A stretch of 46,779 bases of DNA. Origin: Desulfovibrionales bacterium (GTDB lineage Bacteria; Desulfobacterota; Desulfovibrionia; Desulfovibrionales; Desulfovibrionaceae). The position numbers were made by a program, and so were the translations under genes. This document shows, piece after piece, positions 29,191-37,339 of the stretch (its first letter is position 1; every line of letters starts with the position of its first letter). The notes beneath the pieces are model-generated. The model ran no database searches, was not told the origin of the DNA, and worked only from the letters and a program-made list of their open reading frames with translations. The stretch lies in contig JASGMV010000030.1 in assembly GCA_030156255.1 (NCBI GenBank), forward strand, positions 1-46,779. Reading direction: 5' to 3'.

Positions 29191-29232
29191 AAAAAAAGGT
29201 CTCCGGGCGTCAGCGTCGGTCGCCCGGAGGCC
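29191..29232. terminator. Hairpin between anfK and the GGCT-like gene
   Basis: A 9-bp stem CTCCGGGCG / CGCCCGGAG (29201-29209 / 29221-29229), preceded by A7 and followed only by CCGCTATCTTT. On the plus strand it would be a weak or leaky terminator that reduces expression of the next gene. On the minus strand it ends in T7 but has no gene to serve. Confidence 0.5.
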
Positions 29233-29269
29233 GCTATCTTTCACCATGCATCCGACGGAGGGCGGTCTC

Positions 29270-29938
29270 ATGCACGCAACGGAAATTCCGGCCATGGCCC
29301 CGGCCCGCCCGGCGAAGCGACGGATTCGAAAAATCCGCTATTTCGCTTACGGACCCAACATGAATGTGAAGCAAATGAGAGAGCGCTGTACGCATCCCGA
29401 GGTCGTCGGCCCGGCCCGCCTGCCGAACCACGCCCTGGCTTTTTACGGCTATACCTGGTTGTGGGACAGCGGCATGGAGACCGTGGTCCCGGCCCCGGGG
29501 CGCGATCTCTGGGGCGTTGTCTACGAGTTGGGGCCCACGGACGCCGACAGCCTCGACGCCTGGCAGGACATCCGCCTCAACGGGACCGGGTCCTATTTCC
29601 ACAGTCCGGCCACGGTGCTCGCCCCGGACGGGACAGCGATCGAAGCCGTGCTCTACAAAAAGGACATGCTCGGCGAGCCGAAGCTCCCAAGCCGGGAGTT
29701 CCTGGAGTACATCCTGCGCGGCGCCCGGGAGCACGGCCTGCCCGAGGCCTACATCACGGAGCTCGCCGCCGCGCCCTGCGCGCAAGCGAGCTACCCCGTG
29801 CCGCGCAAGAGAAGCGAGGACCGGGAGGCGATCCGCACCACTTCCTGCCCGGACTGTTCGAGCCTGCTCGATGAGAACGGAAAGCTGAAGGAGACGAGCC
29901 TCAGCAACCAGGATGAGGCCGCGTCTCCAAAACAATAG
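29270..29938 (+). CDS. GGCT-fold (gamma-glutamylcyclotransferase-like) protein with altered active site
   Basis: 222 residues. The ATG at 29270 is chosen over 29246 because GGAGGG lies 7 bp before it. Residues ~22-130 have the GGCT/BtrG fold: YFAYGPNMN (family YGSNM) and WGVVYELGPTDADSLDAWQ. Where the family has its catalytic Glu (LDxxE), this protein has Gln99, and the substrate-loop Ser is Pro29. It is therefore probably not a standard cyclotransferase; a binding or assembly role, or altered chemistry, is possible. The C-terminal ~50 residues are disordered-looking and contain SCPDC, a possible metal or disulfide pair. It directly follows anfK on the same strand and ends at a strong terminator, so it is plausibly part of the anf operon. 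Confidence 0.75.
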   Translation: MHATEIPAMAPARPAKRRIRKIRYFAYGPNMNVKQMRERCTHPEVVGPARLPNHALAFYGYTWLWDSGMETVVPAPGRDLWGVVYELGPTDADSLDAWQDIRLNGTGSYFHSPATVLAPDGTAIEAVLYKKDMLGEPKLPSREFLEYILRGAREHGLPEAYITELAAAPCAQASYPVPRKRSEDREAIRTTSCPDCSSLLDENGKLKETSLSNQDEAASPKQ

Positions 29939-29972
29939 ATCGCTCCACTACGGAGCGGGTTTGCAAACAGGC

Positions 29973-30015
29973 ATGCGGCGACGGACCGAAACAGGTCCGT
30001 CGCCGCATCTTTTTT
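29973..30015 (+). terminator. Rho-independent terminator between the anf operon and nifB
   Basis: A perfect 15-bp stem (29973-29987 / 29994-30008) with a GAAACA loop and a CTTTTTT tail. It ends the plus-strand operon. The same stem could also stop the convergent nifB transcript, though without a strong T tract on that strand. Confidence 0.92.
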
Positions 30016-30017
30016 CG

Positions 30018-31271
30018 CTAGCTGGAGAGGGGAAGGCTGCCTACGGAGCCTGTCAGGCCAACGGATGCCTCGCCGTAAACCCGACGCAGACCGTCGGCGA
30101 TTCCGCCGGAAAAAGGAACGGGGTTGATCCCGTGCTCGTCCAGAATTTTACGCGGGGGCTCGCCCAACGTCTTGGCCAACAGGGCGCGGCAATCGGCCAG
30201 CAATGCGGCCAGCATCCGCCATCGCTCGCGGCCGCCGCCGGCCGGCGGCGCAAGCCGGGTTTCCCGGAGGCGAAAGCGGCCGTTCGCTTCGCGGCCCCAT
30301 ATCTGGAGCTCCCGCGCCTCGCCCAGGTGCAGGTCCACGAACAGCCCATGGCGGGTGGCCACAGCCACATTGGGCCGCTCCTCTTCCGCGGCGCGGCGCG
30401 GAAGAGCGGCGCAGGAGGCCAGCATCGGAGCGAACTCGCCCGACTGGTCCTTGCACAACATGCCGACGGCGTCGGCCCGGCAGCGGCGGCAATGGGTCAT
30501 CTGCGGCAAAATGGCCCCGGCCTGCGCACGCAACGCACGCATGATCCCGTGATCCGGCTCCGCCAGATCGCCGAAAGGCGTCCCCGGATTGGGATGCATG
30601 GGCATCAGATTTTGTTGGTCCACGCCAAGCTTGGCCATGGTTCGCGATACGTCCAAAATCCGGTCGTCGTTTTTTCCCGGAATGACGATGGTGTTCACTT
30701 TGACCGCCATGCCCCGGGATTTGCAGGCCTCGACGGCGGCCAGTTGCCGCTCCAGCAACAGGGCGGCTCCGTCGCGGCCCCGGTAGAGGACCTTGCCGTC
30801 GCGCACCCAGGCGTAGACGCCGGCCCCCACATCCGGATCGACGGTGTTGCAGGTGATGGTCACGTGGCTCACGCCGCACCTGGCCAGCGCCTCGGCGTGG
30901 GCGGCCAACTCCAGGCCGTTGGAGGACAGGCACATGAGCAAATCCGGAAACGCGGAATGGATCAGGCCAAGCGTCTCCAGGGTTTCCGCGGCGTTGGCCA
31001 TGGGATCGCCCGGCCCCGCGATCCCGACGACCGAAATCCGCGGCTCGCGCTGCAGCGCGCTGCGCACGTACTCCAAGGCCTGATGAGGCTTGAGCACGGA
31101 GCTGGTCACGCCCGGGCGCGATTCGTTGACGCAGTCGTAACGCCGGTCGCAGTAGTTGCACTGGACATTGCAGCTGGGCGCGACGGGCAGATGGATGCGG
31201 CCGAAGGAGCCTGCAGCCGCTTTGTTGAAACAAGGATGCCTCTGGCTTCTGGGATCGGGAATACTCTTCAT
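30018..31271 (-). CDS. nifB: Nitrogenase cofactor biosynthesis protein NifB (radical SAM + NifX-like)
   Basis: 417 residues. NifB joins two [4Fe-4S] units and inserts carbide to make NifB-co, the precursor of all nitrogenase cofactors including FeFe-co. The radical SAM motif CNVQCNYC is Cys34-x3-Cys38-x2-Cys41, preceded by HPCFNKAAAGSFGRIHLPVAPSC. Further Cys residues (for example CRRCRADAVGMLC) fit the extra clusters. From ~285 to the end is a NifX-like cofactor-binding domain (VAVATRHGLFVDLHLGEARELQIWG). GGAGG lies 7 bp before the ATG. It follows anfA by 80 bp on the same strand, so the two likely share a transcript. Confidence 0.95.
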   Translation of the reverse strand: MKSIPDPRSQRHPCFNKAAAGSFGRIHLPVAPSCNVQCNYCDRRYDCVNESRPGVTSSVLKPHQALEYVRSALQREPRISVVGIAGPGDPMANAAETLETLGLIHSAFPDLLMCLSSNGLELAAHAEALARCGVSHVTITCNTVDPDVGAGVYAWVRDGKVLYRGRDGAALLLERQLAAVEACKSRGMAVKVNTIVIPGKNDDRILDVSRTMAKLGVDQQNLMPMHPNPGTPFGDLAEPDHGIMRALRAQAGAILPQMTHCRRCRADAVGMLCKDQSGEFAPMLASCAALPRRAAEEERPNVAVATRHGLFVDLHLGEARELQIWGREANGRFRLRETRLAPPAGGGRERWRMLAALLADCRALLAKTLGEPPRKILDEHGINPVPFSGGIADGLRRVYGEASVGLTGSVGSLPLSS

Positions 31272-31351
31272 GGCGCGCCTCCGGATAGGCGAGGTAAAGG
31301 GGTGGCTCGAATAGTGCGTTACGGTTGCTATGGAGCTTGAACGCGAGGGAG

Positions 31352-33109
31352 TCAGGAAGAATCTTCGCCGTCGGGGAGCGTCGCAAAACCACTTTCCCCG
31401 GACCGGCTGCGTTCTCTACGTTTCTTCCCGGCTGCGGGCTGGCGAAACGATTTGTAGCTCAAATTGAAGCATTTCATGCGCAGCCCCATGGTGCGACGGG
31501 TCAACCCGAGGGCCTTGGCCGCCTCGGTCATGTTGCCGCGATGCTGCCGCAGGGCTTCGACGATCATTTCGTATTCGATGGACGCAAGGCGCGCCTCCAG
31601 CCCGTTGGGGACGCTGTTCTCGAGTAGAAGAGGCGACTGGAGGGCCAACGGCAGATCGTGGCTGTGAATCGTCTCGGCCTCGGCCAGGATGACCGCCCGG
31701 TGGACCACGTTCTCCAATTCGCGCACGTTGCCGGGCCAATCGTGCCGGGTGAGCATGTTCAGGGCAGACGTGGAAATGGAGGTAATGCGTTTTTCCGTTT
31801 CCCGGGCGTACCGGGCTGCGAAGTGTTCGGCCAGGGTCACGATGTCGTTGCCTCGTTCGCGCAACGGCGGAACAAGAATCGGGAAGACGTTGAGCCGATA
31901 GTAGAGGTCCTGCCGAAAGGTTCCCTCCTCCACCATTTCGGCCAGGTCCCGATTGGTGGCGGCGATAACGCGCAGGGAGACCGTGATGGGGGTGTTGCCG
32001 CCGACCCGCTCGAACCGCCGGTCCTGGAGCACGCGCAGCAGCTTCGCCTGCACCCCCGGGGACAGCTCGCCGACCTCGTCCAGAAAGATGGTCCCGCCGT
32101 TGGCCTCCTCGAACCGCCCCTTGCGGGTATGGGTCGCCCCGGTGAAGGCCCCCCGTTCGTGCCCGAACAGCTCGCTTTCCACGAGATTCTCCGGCAGCGC
32201 GGCGCAGTTGAACTTGACCAGCGGCCCTTCCGGAGCGGAGCCGCCGTAGTGAAGCGCATCGGCGATCATTTCCTTGCCCACGCCGCTCTCGCCCAGCAGC
32301 AGGACCGTGGTCCGGGTCCGGGACACCTTGCGTATCAGCGCGTAGACGTCGCGCATGGGCTTGGAGGCGCCGATGATGTTGGGCGGCTTGAACTGTTCCT
32401 TGATCCGGCTGAGGAGGTGCTGGGTGCGGTTCTCCCATTGCACCTTGTCGACGTTCTCCACCATGTAGAGCTCCAAGGCGTGCGCCAGCATGTGGGACAT
32501 TACCATGAGCGCTTCGACGTGCTTGTCGAGGAACCATTTGTCCTCGTAACACCGCTCGGCGCTGATGGCGCCGAGCACCTTGCTGCCCCGCGCAATGGGC
32601 ACGCACATGAAGGAGAGGTCCAAATCCCGCTCTTCGGACAAGGATTCCGTCCGGTTGAGGAAGGAGGGTTCGTCGCCGATGCGGGAAACGATGATCGGCT
32701 TGGCGGTCTCCACCACCCTGCCCGTTACACCCTCGCCCATGAAGTAGACGCCCTTGTTCTGCTCCTCCGGCGTCAGGCCGATGCTGCGGTGCACGAATAT
32801 CCGGCCGCTCTCTCTGTCGTACAGGCTGACCATGCCGCGCTCGATGTTCATCTCCCGCCGCATGTAGGCCAAAAGGCAATCAAGGGCGCCGCTGAAGTCA
32901 TTGGACTCGGACAAAAGCCGGCTCATCTCGCACAACAACGGAACGATGCGCCCGCGACAGGTCCCCGTGCCGCAATCGCCCGATTCGCCGTTGCGCTTCT
33001 GGGCGCAAGACATCCCCGCCCCGTCCTGGACTCCGGAGCGGGAGGCGGCGCCTTCCGCGCCCTGGAGAAGGATCGAATCGTTGTCGGTCTTCGGCATGGA
33101 ATATTTCAC
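31352..33109 (-). CDS. anfA: Sigma-54 activator of the alternative nitrogenase (AnfA/VnfA type)
   Basis: 585 residues from a GTG at 33109 (an ATG at 33097 is also possible; neither has a strong ribosome site). An N-terminal Cys cluster (Cys35, Cys46, Cys51, Cys60; DCGTGTCRG) precedes a GAF domain (~67-215). Similar cysteines in AnfA and VnfA bind an Fe-S cluster. The AAA+ domain has Walker A GESGVGKE (273-280), GAFTGA (320-325, sigma-54 contact) and FLDEVGEL. The C-terminus is a Fis-type HTH (NMTEAAKALGLTRRTMGLRM). Position and target sites suggest it activates anfH and itself. A divergent NifA is the alternative. Confidence 0.85.
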   Translation of the reverse strand: MKYSMPKTDNDSILLQGAEGAASRSGVQDGAGMSCAQKRNGESGDCGTGTCRGRIVPLLCEMSRLLSESNDFSGALDCLLAYMRREMNIERGMVSLYDRESGRIFVHRSIGLTPEEQNKGVYFMGEGVTGRVVETAKPIIVSRIGDEPSFLNRTESLSEERDLDLSFMCVPIARGSKVLGAISAERCYEDKWFLDKHVEALMVMSHMLAHALELYMVENVDKVQWENRTQHLLSRIKEQFKPPNIIGASKPMRDVYALIRKVSRTRTTVLLLGESGVGKEMIADALHYGGSAPEGPLVKFNCAALPENLVESELFGHERGAFTGATHTRKGRFEEANGGTIFLDEVGELSPGVQAKLLRVLQDRRFERVGGNTPITVSLRVIAATNRDLAEMVEEGTFRQDLYYRLNVFPILVPPLRERGNDIVTLAEHFAARYARETEKRITSISTSALNMLTRHDWPGNVRELENVVHRAVILAEAETIHSHDLPLALQSPLLLENSVPNGLEARLASIEYEMIVEALRQHRGNMTEAAKALGLTRRTMGLRMKCFNLSYKSFRQPAAGKKRRERSRSGESGFATLPDGEDSS

Positions 33110-33289
33110 GGCGCAGTGCTCTCGGTTTTCCGATCATGTTTCATCACGGGCCTGGGGAAGCGGCGATTTTGCGCGCCGCCCAAGCCTCCGGCGGACCAAT
33201 CGCCATATCCGGGACGAGCGGCGACGCGACGTCGCCAATGCAAGAGACAAATTCGCGAAGGCTCCCATGATCCATCTGGACTATCTACC

Positions 33290-33305
33290 AGCAATCGCCA
33301 TGCCA
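33290..33305 (-). promoter_or_regulatory. Sigma-54 promoter of anfA
   Basis: Reading the minus strand, TGGCATG-GCGA-TTGCT fits the -24/-12 consensus closely (TGGC and TTGC exact, correct spacing). The predicted start is near 33279, giving a leader of about 170 nt. Confidence 0.7.
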
Positions 33306-33413
33306 GCCGAAAGGGGTTGGGGGAGCATCCTGAAATAGCAACCTATCTACTTGAATTTATAGATACAAAAAGAATAATAGTGAAATCTCGACGAAAATCG
33401 AACAAACGAGAAT

Positions 33414-33427
33414 GCACGTAATGGTAC
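33414..33427. promoter_or_regulatory. Candidate AnfA site upstream of anfA
   Basis: GCAC-GTAATG-GTAC, the same 4-6-4 dyad as upstream of anfH, centred about 117 bp before the -24 box. With the next bases it contains GGTACGAT, the octamer found in both orientations upstream of anfH. It suggests autoactivation. Confidence 0.6.
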
Positions 33428-33582
33428 GATCGTCTTCGATTATCGACAAATACCGATGCAAAAAGGTCGTTGATTGTCAGAGGACGTCGGCGCAGGCTTT
33501 TATGCATCCATCGCCCGCAGGCGTCGTCTTTGAATTCAAGCGGCGCCGCGGCCTAGGGAGCAGAGGGAGGAGGATACGGAAA

Positions 33583-34287
33583 TTACTCCGGATACTCCAC
33601 GTCCAGGTAGCTGACGCCCAGGCTGGACGGACGCCGCCATACGGGATTGAACCACGGCGAAGGCGGGGGAGGCGCCCCGGCGGCCCTGTCGCCGAAAGAG
33701 CACGTCAGGCTCCACGATTCTCCGTCCTCGGACTCCTCGCACTCGACCGTCCGGGCCGCAAGGGCGTAGTGGAGGGCCAGCAGGCAGGCCAGGAAATCGA
33801 ACAGCCGCCAAGCTGCGTTGCGCGTCCACCCGGGCCTGGAGAACAATTCCAGGATGAGCCCGGCCTCAGGGCCTTCGGGATCGGGCGTGATGCTCATAAC
33901 GCCCACGGCGAACAGATCCGGGGCAAGGGAGACGGCGTTCGCCTGGACCGGAGAGCCGGTTTGGTCGAAAGCGGCCGAGGCGAGCAGGCTCCGCTCCAGT
34001 TCGGACAACCGTCCGTGGTCCGGGCTTTCCGGCGCGACGAAGCAGCGGACGAGGTACACGCCGGAGCCCGGCGCGCGGCCCGTCCGCATCAGTTCCAGGG
34101 AGAACGGGCCGGGCCCTCCCCGTAACCAGAAAAGCCACCCCAGAGGCTCGTGCAGTTTCTCGCTCACCCCCTCAAACCCCAGAGCGGCCCGTGCCGAAGG
34201 ATTGGGCGTCATCAGGCGCAGGGCCTTGTCCACCACGCCGACGGCGGCCAAATCCGGGTCCATATTGCGTACGCGCCCGAGAATCAC
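33583..34287 (-). CDS. Unknown protein with a PAS-like N-terminus
   Basis: 234 residues from a GTG at 34287, with GGAGG about 8 bp upstream. The start of the frame overlaps the previous gene, so it is translationally linked to it. The N-terminal segment LAAVGVVDKALRLMTPNPSARAALGFEGV has the look of a PAS strand pair (D..L.....N..A...LG). The remainder (for example LLASAAFDQTGSPVQANAVSLAPDLFAVGVMSI and a helical stretch FLACLLALHYALAA) matches nothing I know. No DNA-binding or catalytic motif is visible. Last gene of the sigma-54 operon; possibly a sensor or regulator of the exported system. Confidence 0.65.
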   Translation of the reverse strand: MILGRVRNMDPDLAAVGVVDKALRLMTPNPSARAALGFEGVSEKLHEPLGWLFWLRGGPGPFSLELMRTGRAPGSGVYLVRCFVAPESPDHGRLSELERSLLASAAFDQTGSPVQANAVSLAPDLFAVGVMSITPDPEGPEAGLILELFSRPGWTRNAAWRLFDFLACLLALHYALAARTVECEESEDGESWSLTCSFGDRAAGAPPPPSPWFNPVWRRPSSLGVSYLDVEYPE

Positions 34288-34289
34288 GG

Positions 34290-34568
34290 TCAACCTCCGG
34301 GCTTGTAGCCGTGTTCGGCGAAGATCAAGCGCACGGCCTCGTCAATGCCCACTTCGTCGATATCGATGCCCAGCCTTGCGGCCTCGTCCTCGTAGAGTTC
34401 GCGCGGATAGTGGCGCGTCAGTGTGTAGCTGGTGTCCAGGGAGGCGAAGACGTCCAGCTCCTCGGACGCACTTTCAAAAGCCTCTTTGGCTTCGCGCACG
34501 ACGCTGGCCATCTCGCGCAGGGAATCGCCGAACAAGTTGCGACGCGTCAGGGTCCTTTTCGTGTCCAC
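34290..34568 (-). CDS. Small unknown protein
   Basis: 92 residues. A GTG start with AAAAGGAG upstream supports translation. It opens with a basic segment (KRTLTRRNLFGDSLREMASVVREAKEAFESA) and ends acidic (DIDEVGIDEAVRLIFAEHGYKPGG). It has no TM helix or cysteine. The RRNLF at the N-terminus recalls a twin-arginine motif, but no hydrophobic stretch follows, so it is not an export signal on its own. Function unknown. It lies between the membrane-protein gene and the PAS-like gene in the same operon. Confidence 0.65.
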   Translation of the reverse strand: MDTKRTLTRRNLFGDSLREMASVVREAKEAFESASEELDVFASLDTSYTLTRHYPRELYEDEAARLGIDIDEVGIDEAVRLIFAEHGYKPGG

Positions 34569-34625
34569 AGCCGACTCCTTTTGCTTCGGGCCGCCGAAGC
34601 GGCCCGTCTCGTATTTCGCCTCGCA

Positions 34626-35867
34626 TCAACGCTTCTGGAAGGGCCAGCCTCTGAACAGATTTTGATGGGCGTACAGCAGGATCAGGAGCATCACGGTCCA
34701 GGCCAGGGAAGTGTCCCCTTCCTGGCCAACGCCGGGCACCGTGCCCAACAGCACCGGCCCCAGTTCATAGTAGAGCCAGCACAGGCCCAAGCCTCCGGCC
34801 ACGGCGATCACGGTGCGGACCAGAGCGTTCAGGCCAACGCTGGCCGTGTTGGGCCAGTTGCCGAAGTAGCCGGCCAGGACCAACGCCGCGACCTGGCAGA
34901 ACATGGCCATCTCGGCCACGTGGTTCCAACGCCAGGCCGGGTTCTCCAGCGTGGCCCCGCCCATGAAGGCCTCCAGGTCCCACCACCAATCCATGAGGGC
35001 GTTGCTGCCCAGCATGATGAGATATCCCGCCGCCAGCACCGCCAGGACCATGACAACGGCCCGGAGACCTGCGCTGGGGATCAGGGACCAAGGCCTGCCT
35101 TCCCAGAGCAGGCGGGTCCAATAGAGAAGCACCAACGCGGGCACGATCCAGCCGAAGTGGAACTGGCTGCTCATGGTCATGGCCTGGTCGATCCACCAGG
35201 GCTCGGCGGCCATGAAAATCTGGGCCGGATAAAACTGATACGCGATGTGGGGGAAAAAGAGCACGCAAAAGGCCAACACGGCCAGCAGCAGTCCGGCGAA
35301 GAACACACCCAGACCCTTGGCGAAACGGCTCAAGCCCTCCCAGGGCTTGAACCCCAGAACCGTAATCCAAAGCATGGTGAAGAAGATGATGCTCGTGTTC
35401 ATCATCACCTGAGCGAAGCAGGCGTTCTCCGTGGCGGTCTGAGGATACTGCCCAAGTCCGCCGCCGCTGAGCAGCCCTGGACCGCTGAAGAACAAGGGCC
35501 CGTACATGCCCAGCAAACGGTAATAAAACACGAACATGATCAGCCAGCCCGTGAGGATGTAGGCGACGAGCAGGACGAGTCCCCGGGAGGGGGAGGAAGC
35601 GCTGTCCAGCCAGCTTCGCCTGAAGGGCCAGTAGTCGAAGACGTCGACGCCCCAGTGGATGACCATCAGCACCGTGATGACGAAGGCGACGCCCACGTTC
35701 GGGGTGTAAAGCCGCAAAACGCCCTCGGGCGAAAAGACGAAATACCAGCACGCCTGGGCCGCTATCAACACCAGGATGAGGTTCAGCACCCCGCCCAGGG
35801 GGCGAAGCGATGCATGGGAGGAAACAGCGGACCCCAGGGAGTCGGGAGTGGTGGCGTAATCGCTCAT
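34626..35867 (-). CDS. Multi-spanning inner-membrane protein, unknown
   Basis: 413 residues with about ten to twelve TM helices (for example LNLILVLIAAQACWYFVF, GVAFVITVLMVIHWGVDVF, LLVAYILTGWLIMFVFYY, ALVRTVIAVAGGLGLCWLYY). The ATG at 35867 has AAAGGAG upstream, which excludes a longer frame. It is rich in Trp in and between helices (HWGVDVFDYWPF, DWWWDLEAF, FRGWPF). I do not recognise a transporter family. Its place directly after the Tat-exported hydrolase suggests that it carries the substrate or product of that enzyme, or anchors it. This is inference from operon structure only. Confidence 0.75.
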   Translation of the reverse strand: MSDYATTPDSLGSAVSSHASLRPLGGVLNLILVLIAAQACWYFVFSPEGVLRLYTPNVGVAFVITVLMVIHWGVDVFDYWPFRRSWLDSASSPSRGLVLLVAYILTGWLIMFVFYYRLLGMYGPLFFSGPGLLSGGGLGQYPQTATENACFAQVMMNTSIIFFTMLWITVLGFKPWEGLSRFAKGLGVFFAGLLLAVLAFCVLFFPHIAYQFYPAQIFMAAEPWWIDQAMTMSSQFHFGWIVPALVLLYWTRLLWEGRPWSLIPSAGLRAVVMVLAVLAAGYLIMLGSNALMDWWWDLEAFMGGATLENPAWRWNHVAEMAMFCQVAALVLAGYFGNWPNTASVGLNALVRTVIAVAGGLGLCWLYYELGPVLLGTVPGVGQEGDTSLAWTVMLLILLYAHQNLFRGWPFQKR

Positions 35868-35970
35868 GAGCAAACTCCTTTGTCCGTCCAAAAGACAGAC
35901 GAATCGTCGGCCGGCTCCGGGGATGCGCGGGGCGTAGAGCCGGCCGGCGAACGAGTAGGGCCGGATGGAC

Positions 35971-37038
35971 TCAGCCGAACATAATGACGTCGCCGTTACG
36001 CAGGTAGACGTTTTCCGGAGCGCCCTGCCCCGTGGTGGGCAGCTTTTCGTAGTCGCGATACTTCTCCGTGCCCAAGACGATGGGCAGGCCCTGCGCCCGG
36101 GCCTTGGAGGCCCATATCCAGCCGGTGCAGTGATTGCAGCCGATCTTCTCCAGCCCCATCTGCTTGACCCCGCGAATGATGTCGTCGAACTTCGGGTCCC
36201 AGTTCTCGAAGGCGGCGATGTGCAGACCGCCGTAGAGGCCATAGGGCTTGAACCCGGCGATGTTCCGGCGAGCCCAGTGCATCATGGTGAGAACGCCCTG
36301 GTGGCAGCACCCCGTGACCGCGACCACGCCCTTGTCCTTGACCTTGAAGAACAGATTCTGTTCGCCGCGGCACTTGAGCATGATGGGGATGTCGAACATC
36401 TTGATGGCCATGCCGGGATAAGGATTGTAAAGGTCGTCGGGTCCCAGTTCGATCAGTTCGCCGGTGTGGGGAACGTCGTTCTCCACGTGGGAGTAGTCGT
36501 TCTTGTACTTGCCTTGGAGCAAGGCCTTGCCTTCGGGATAGAAGGTGTTGGGGACGACCATGGGAATCCCCGGATAGCGCTTGAGCGTGGACTTGAGCCC
36601 CCAGTAATGGTCCTCGTGCTCGTGGCTGATGACCAGCAGGTCGATCTTCTTTTCCTCAAGCTGCTTGCCCAGGCCGGACTTCTCCATGACGTAGTCGGTC
36701 CAGTCCTGATTCCACCCCGAGTCCAGCTGTATGAGCTTCTTGGAGCCGTCCAATTGCTCCAGTTCGATGAGGGCCACATAGCCGCCGATGTTGGACTGGG
36801 TCCACGGGATATCATACATGCTCACCATGGCTCCGCCCGCGTCCTTGATGTCCTTGAGCATCTGGGGACTGTCGAACCAACTCGTCTCCGAGATGCAGTG
36901 CACGGTCACGGACTTGCACTCGCCGATCTCCTGCTTGTCCGCAGCGCCAGCCGACTTGGCCAGAGGACCGACGATTCCGGCGGCCGAGACTCCGGCCAAC
37001 CCCGCACCCAGACCCTTCAGGAAATTCCTTCGCTCCAT
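35971..37038 (-). CDS. Tat-exported metallo-beta-lactamase-fold hydrolase
   Basis: 355 residues. The ATG at 37038 follows AAGGAGGG and starts a Tat signal (MERRNFLKGLGAGLAG, cleavage near GAA). The MBL metal motif HEHEDH is at 139-144. Downstream TGCCHQGV and YGGLHI supply further metal histidines, in the pattern of the dihydropterin-ribofuranosylaminobenzene-phosphate-synthase-like branch of the superfamily. That branch is cytosolic in well-known members, so a folded, exported version is unusual. The substrate is unknown. It is the first gene of a four-gene operon with its own sigma-54 promoter, next to an NtrC-type two-component pair. Confidence 0.88.
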   Translation of the reverse strand: MERRNFLKGLGAGLAGVSAAGIVGPLAKSAGAADKQEIGECKSVTVHCISETSWFDSPQMLKDIKDAGGAMVSMYDIPWTQSNIGGYVALIELEQLDGSKKLIQLDSGWNQDWTDYVMEKSGLGKQLEEKKIDLLVISHEHEDHYWGLKSTLKRYPGIPMVVPNTFYPEGKALLQGKYKNDYSHVENDVPHTGELIELGPDDLYNPYPGMAIKMFDIPIMLKCRGEQNLFFKVKDKGVVAVTGCCHQGVLTMMHWARRNIAGFKPYGLYGGLHIAAFENWDPKFDDIIRGVKQMGLEKIGCNHCTGWIWASKARAQGLPIVLGTEKYRDYEKLPTTGQGAPENVYLRNGDVIMFG

Positions 37039-37117
37039 CTCGTCCCTCCTTGGTAAAACATGCGCCAGGACCGCTCGAGCCGGGGCCAATCCTGTCCGGT
37101 GGCGGTCGCCATTCTTT

Positions 37118-37133
37118 TGCAACCTGGGCGCCA
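37118..37133 (-). promoter_or_regulatory. Sigma-54 promoter of the MBL operon
   Basis: On the minus strand, TGGCGCC-CAGG-TTGCA followed by AAAAGAA. TGGC and TTGCA are exact and spacing is correct. The predicted start is near 37107, about 70 bp before the gene. Confidence 0.8.
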
Positions 37134-37208
37134 GAGGCCTGTGCATTAAAAAATACTTTTGAATCGGCGTATTATGCTTTCAAGCAAGCACAGGACCAGA
37201 GACGGAGT

Positions 37209-37224
37209 GCGACAGGTCTGTCGC
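37209..37224. promoter_or_regulatory. Candidate activator site A (GCGAC-N6-GTCGC)
   Basis: GCGACAG-GT-CTGTCGC, a perfect 16-bp palindrome centred about 85 bp upstream of the -24 GG of the MBL promoter. It is the best candidate for an NtrC-type regulator site. Confidence 0.65.
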
Positions 37225-37280
37225 GGCGGAAGCGAAGCCTGCGCAAGAAAAAAGGAGGGACTGGAGGAAAAAAGCATTGC

Positions 37281-37304
37281 CGGGCGGGCTGTTACCCTGC
37301 CCGC
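37281..37304 (-). terminator. Terminator of the two-component operon
   Basis: On the minus strand, a GC-rich stem CGGGC(A)GGG / CCCGCCCG with a TAACAG loop, followed after GCAATGC by TTTTTT (37273-37268). The stem has one bulged base and the T run is a few bases away, so it is only moderate. Confidence 0.6.
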
Positions 37305-37339
37305 GACATATCTGACGCGCCCTGCGACCTATATGTCGC
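37303..37339. promoter_or_regulatory. Candidate activator sites B and C
   Basis: GCGAC-CTATAT-GTCGC at 37324-37339 is a second exact copy of the 5-6-5 dyad. It overlaps the last codons of the regulator gene. A degenerate copy, GCGAC-ATATCT-GACGC, lies at 37303-37318, 21 bp (two helical turns) away. The pair sits about 180-200 bp from the promoter. Confidence 0.55.

Larger units (their letters stand above)
33110..33582. other. Regulatory region upstream of anfA
   Basis: About 470 bp without a gene. It holds the minus-strand sigma-54 promoter (33290-33305), one GTAC-N6-GTAC-like dyad (33414-33427), and a leader dyad GGCGACG-CGA-CGTCGCC (33220-33236) between the predicted transcript start and anfA that could fold in the mRNA. 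The part beyond 33440 shows nothing clear apart from small palindromes. Confidence 0.55.

Noticed and set aside
31658-33421. 587-codon plus-strand frame opposite anfA
   Set aside because: Antisense to a protein with clear GAF, AAA+ and HTH domains; product has no recognisable family and no ribosome site.
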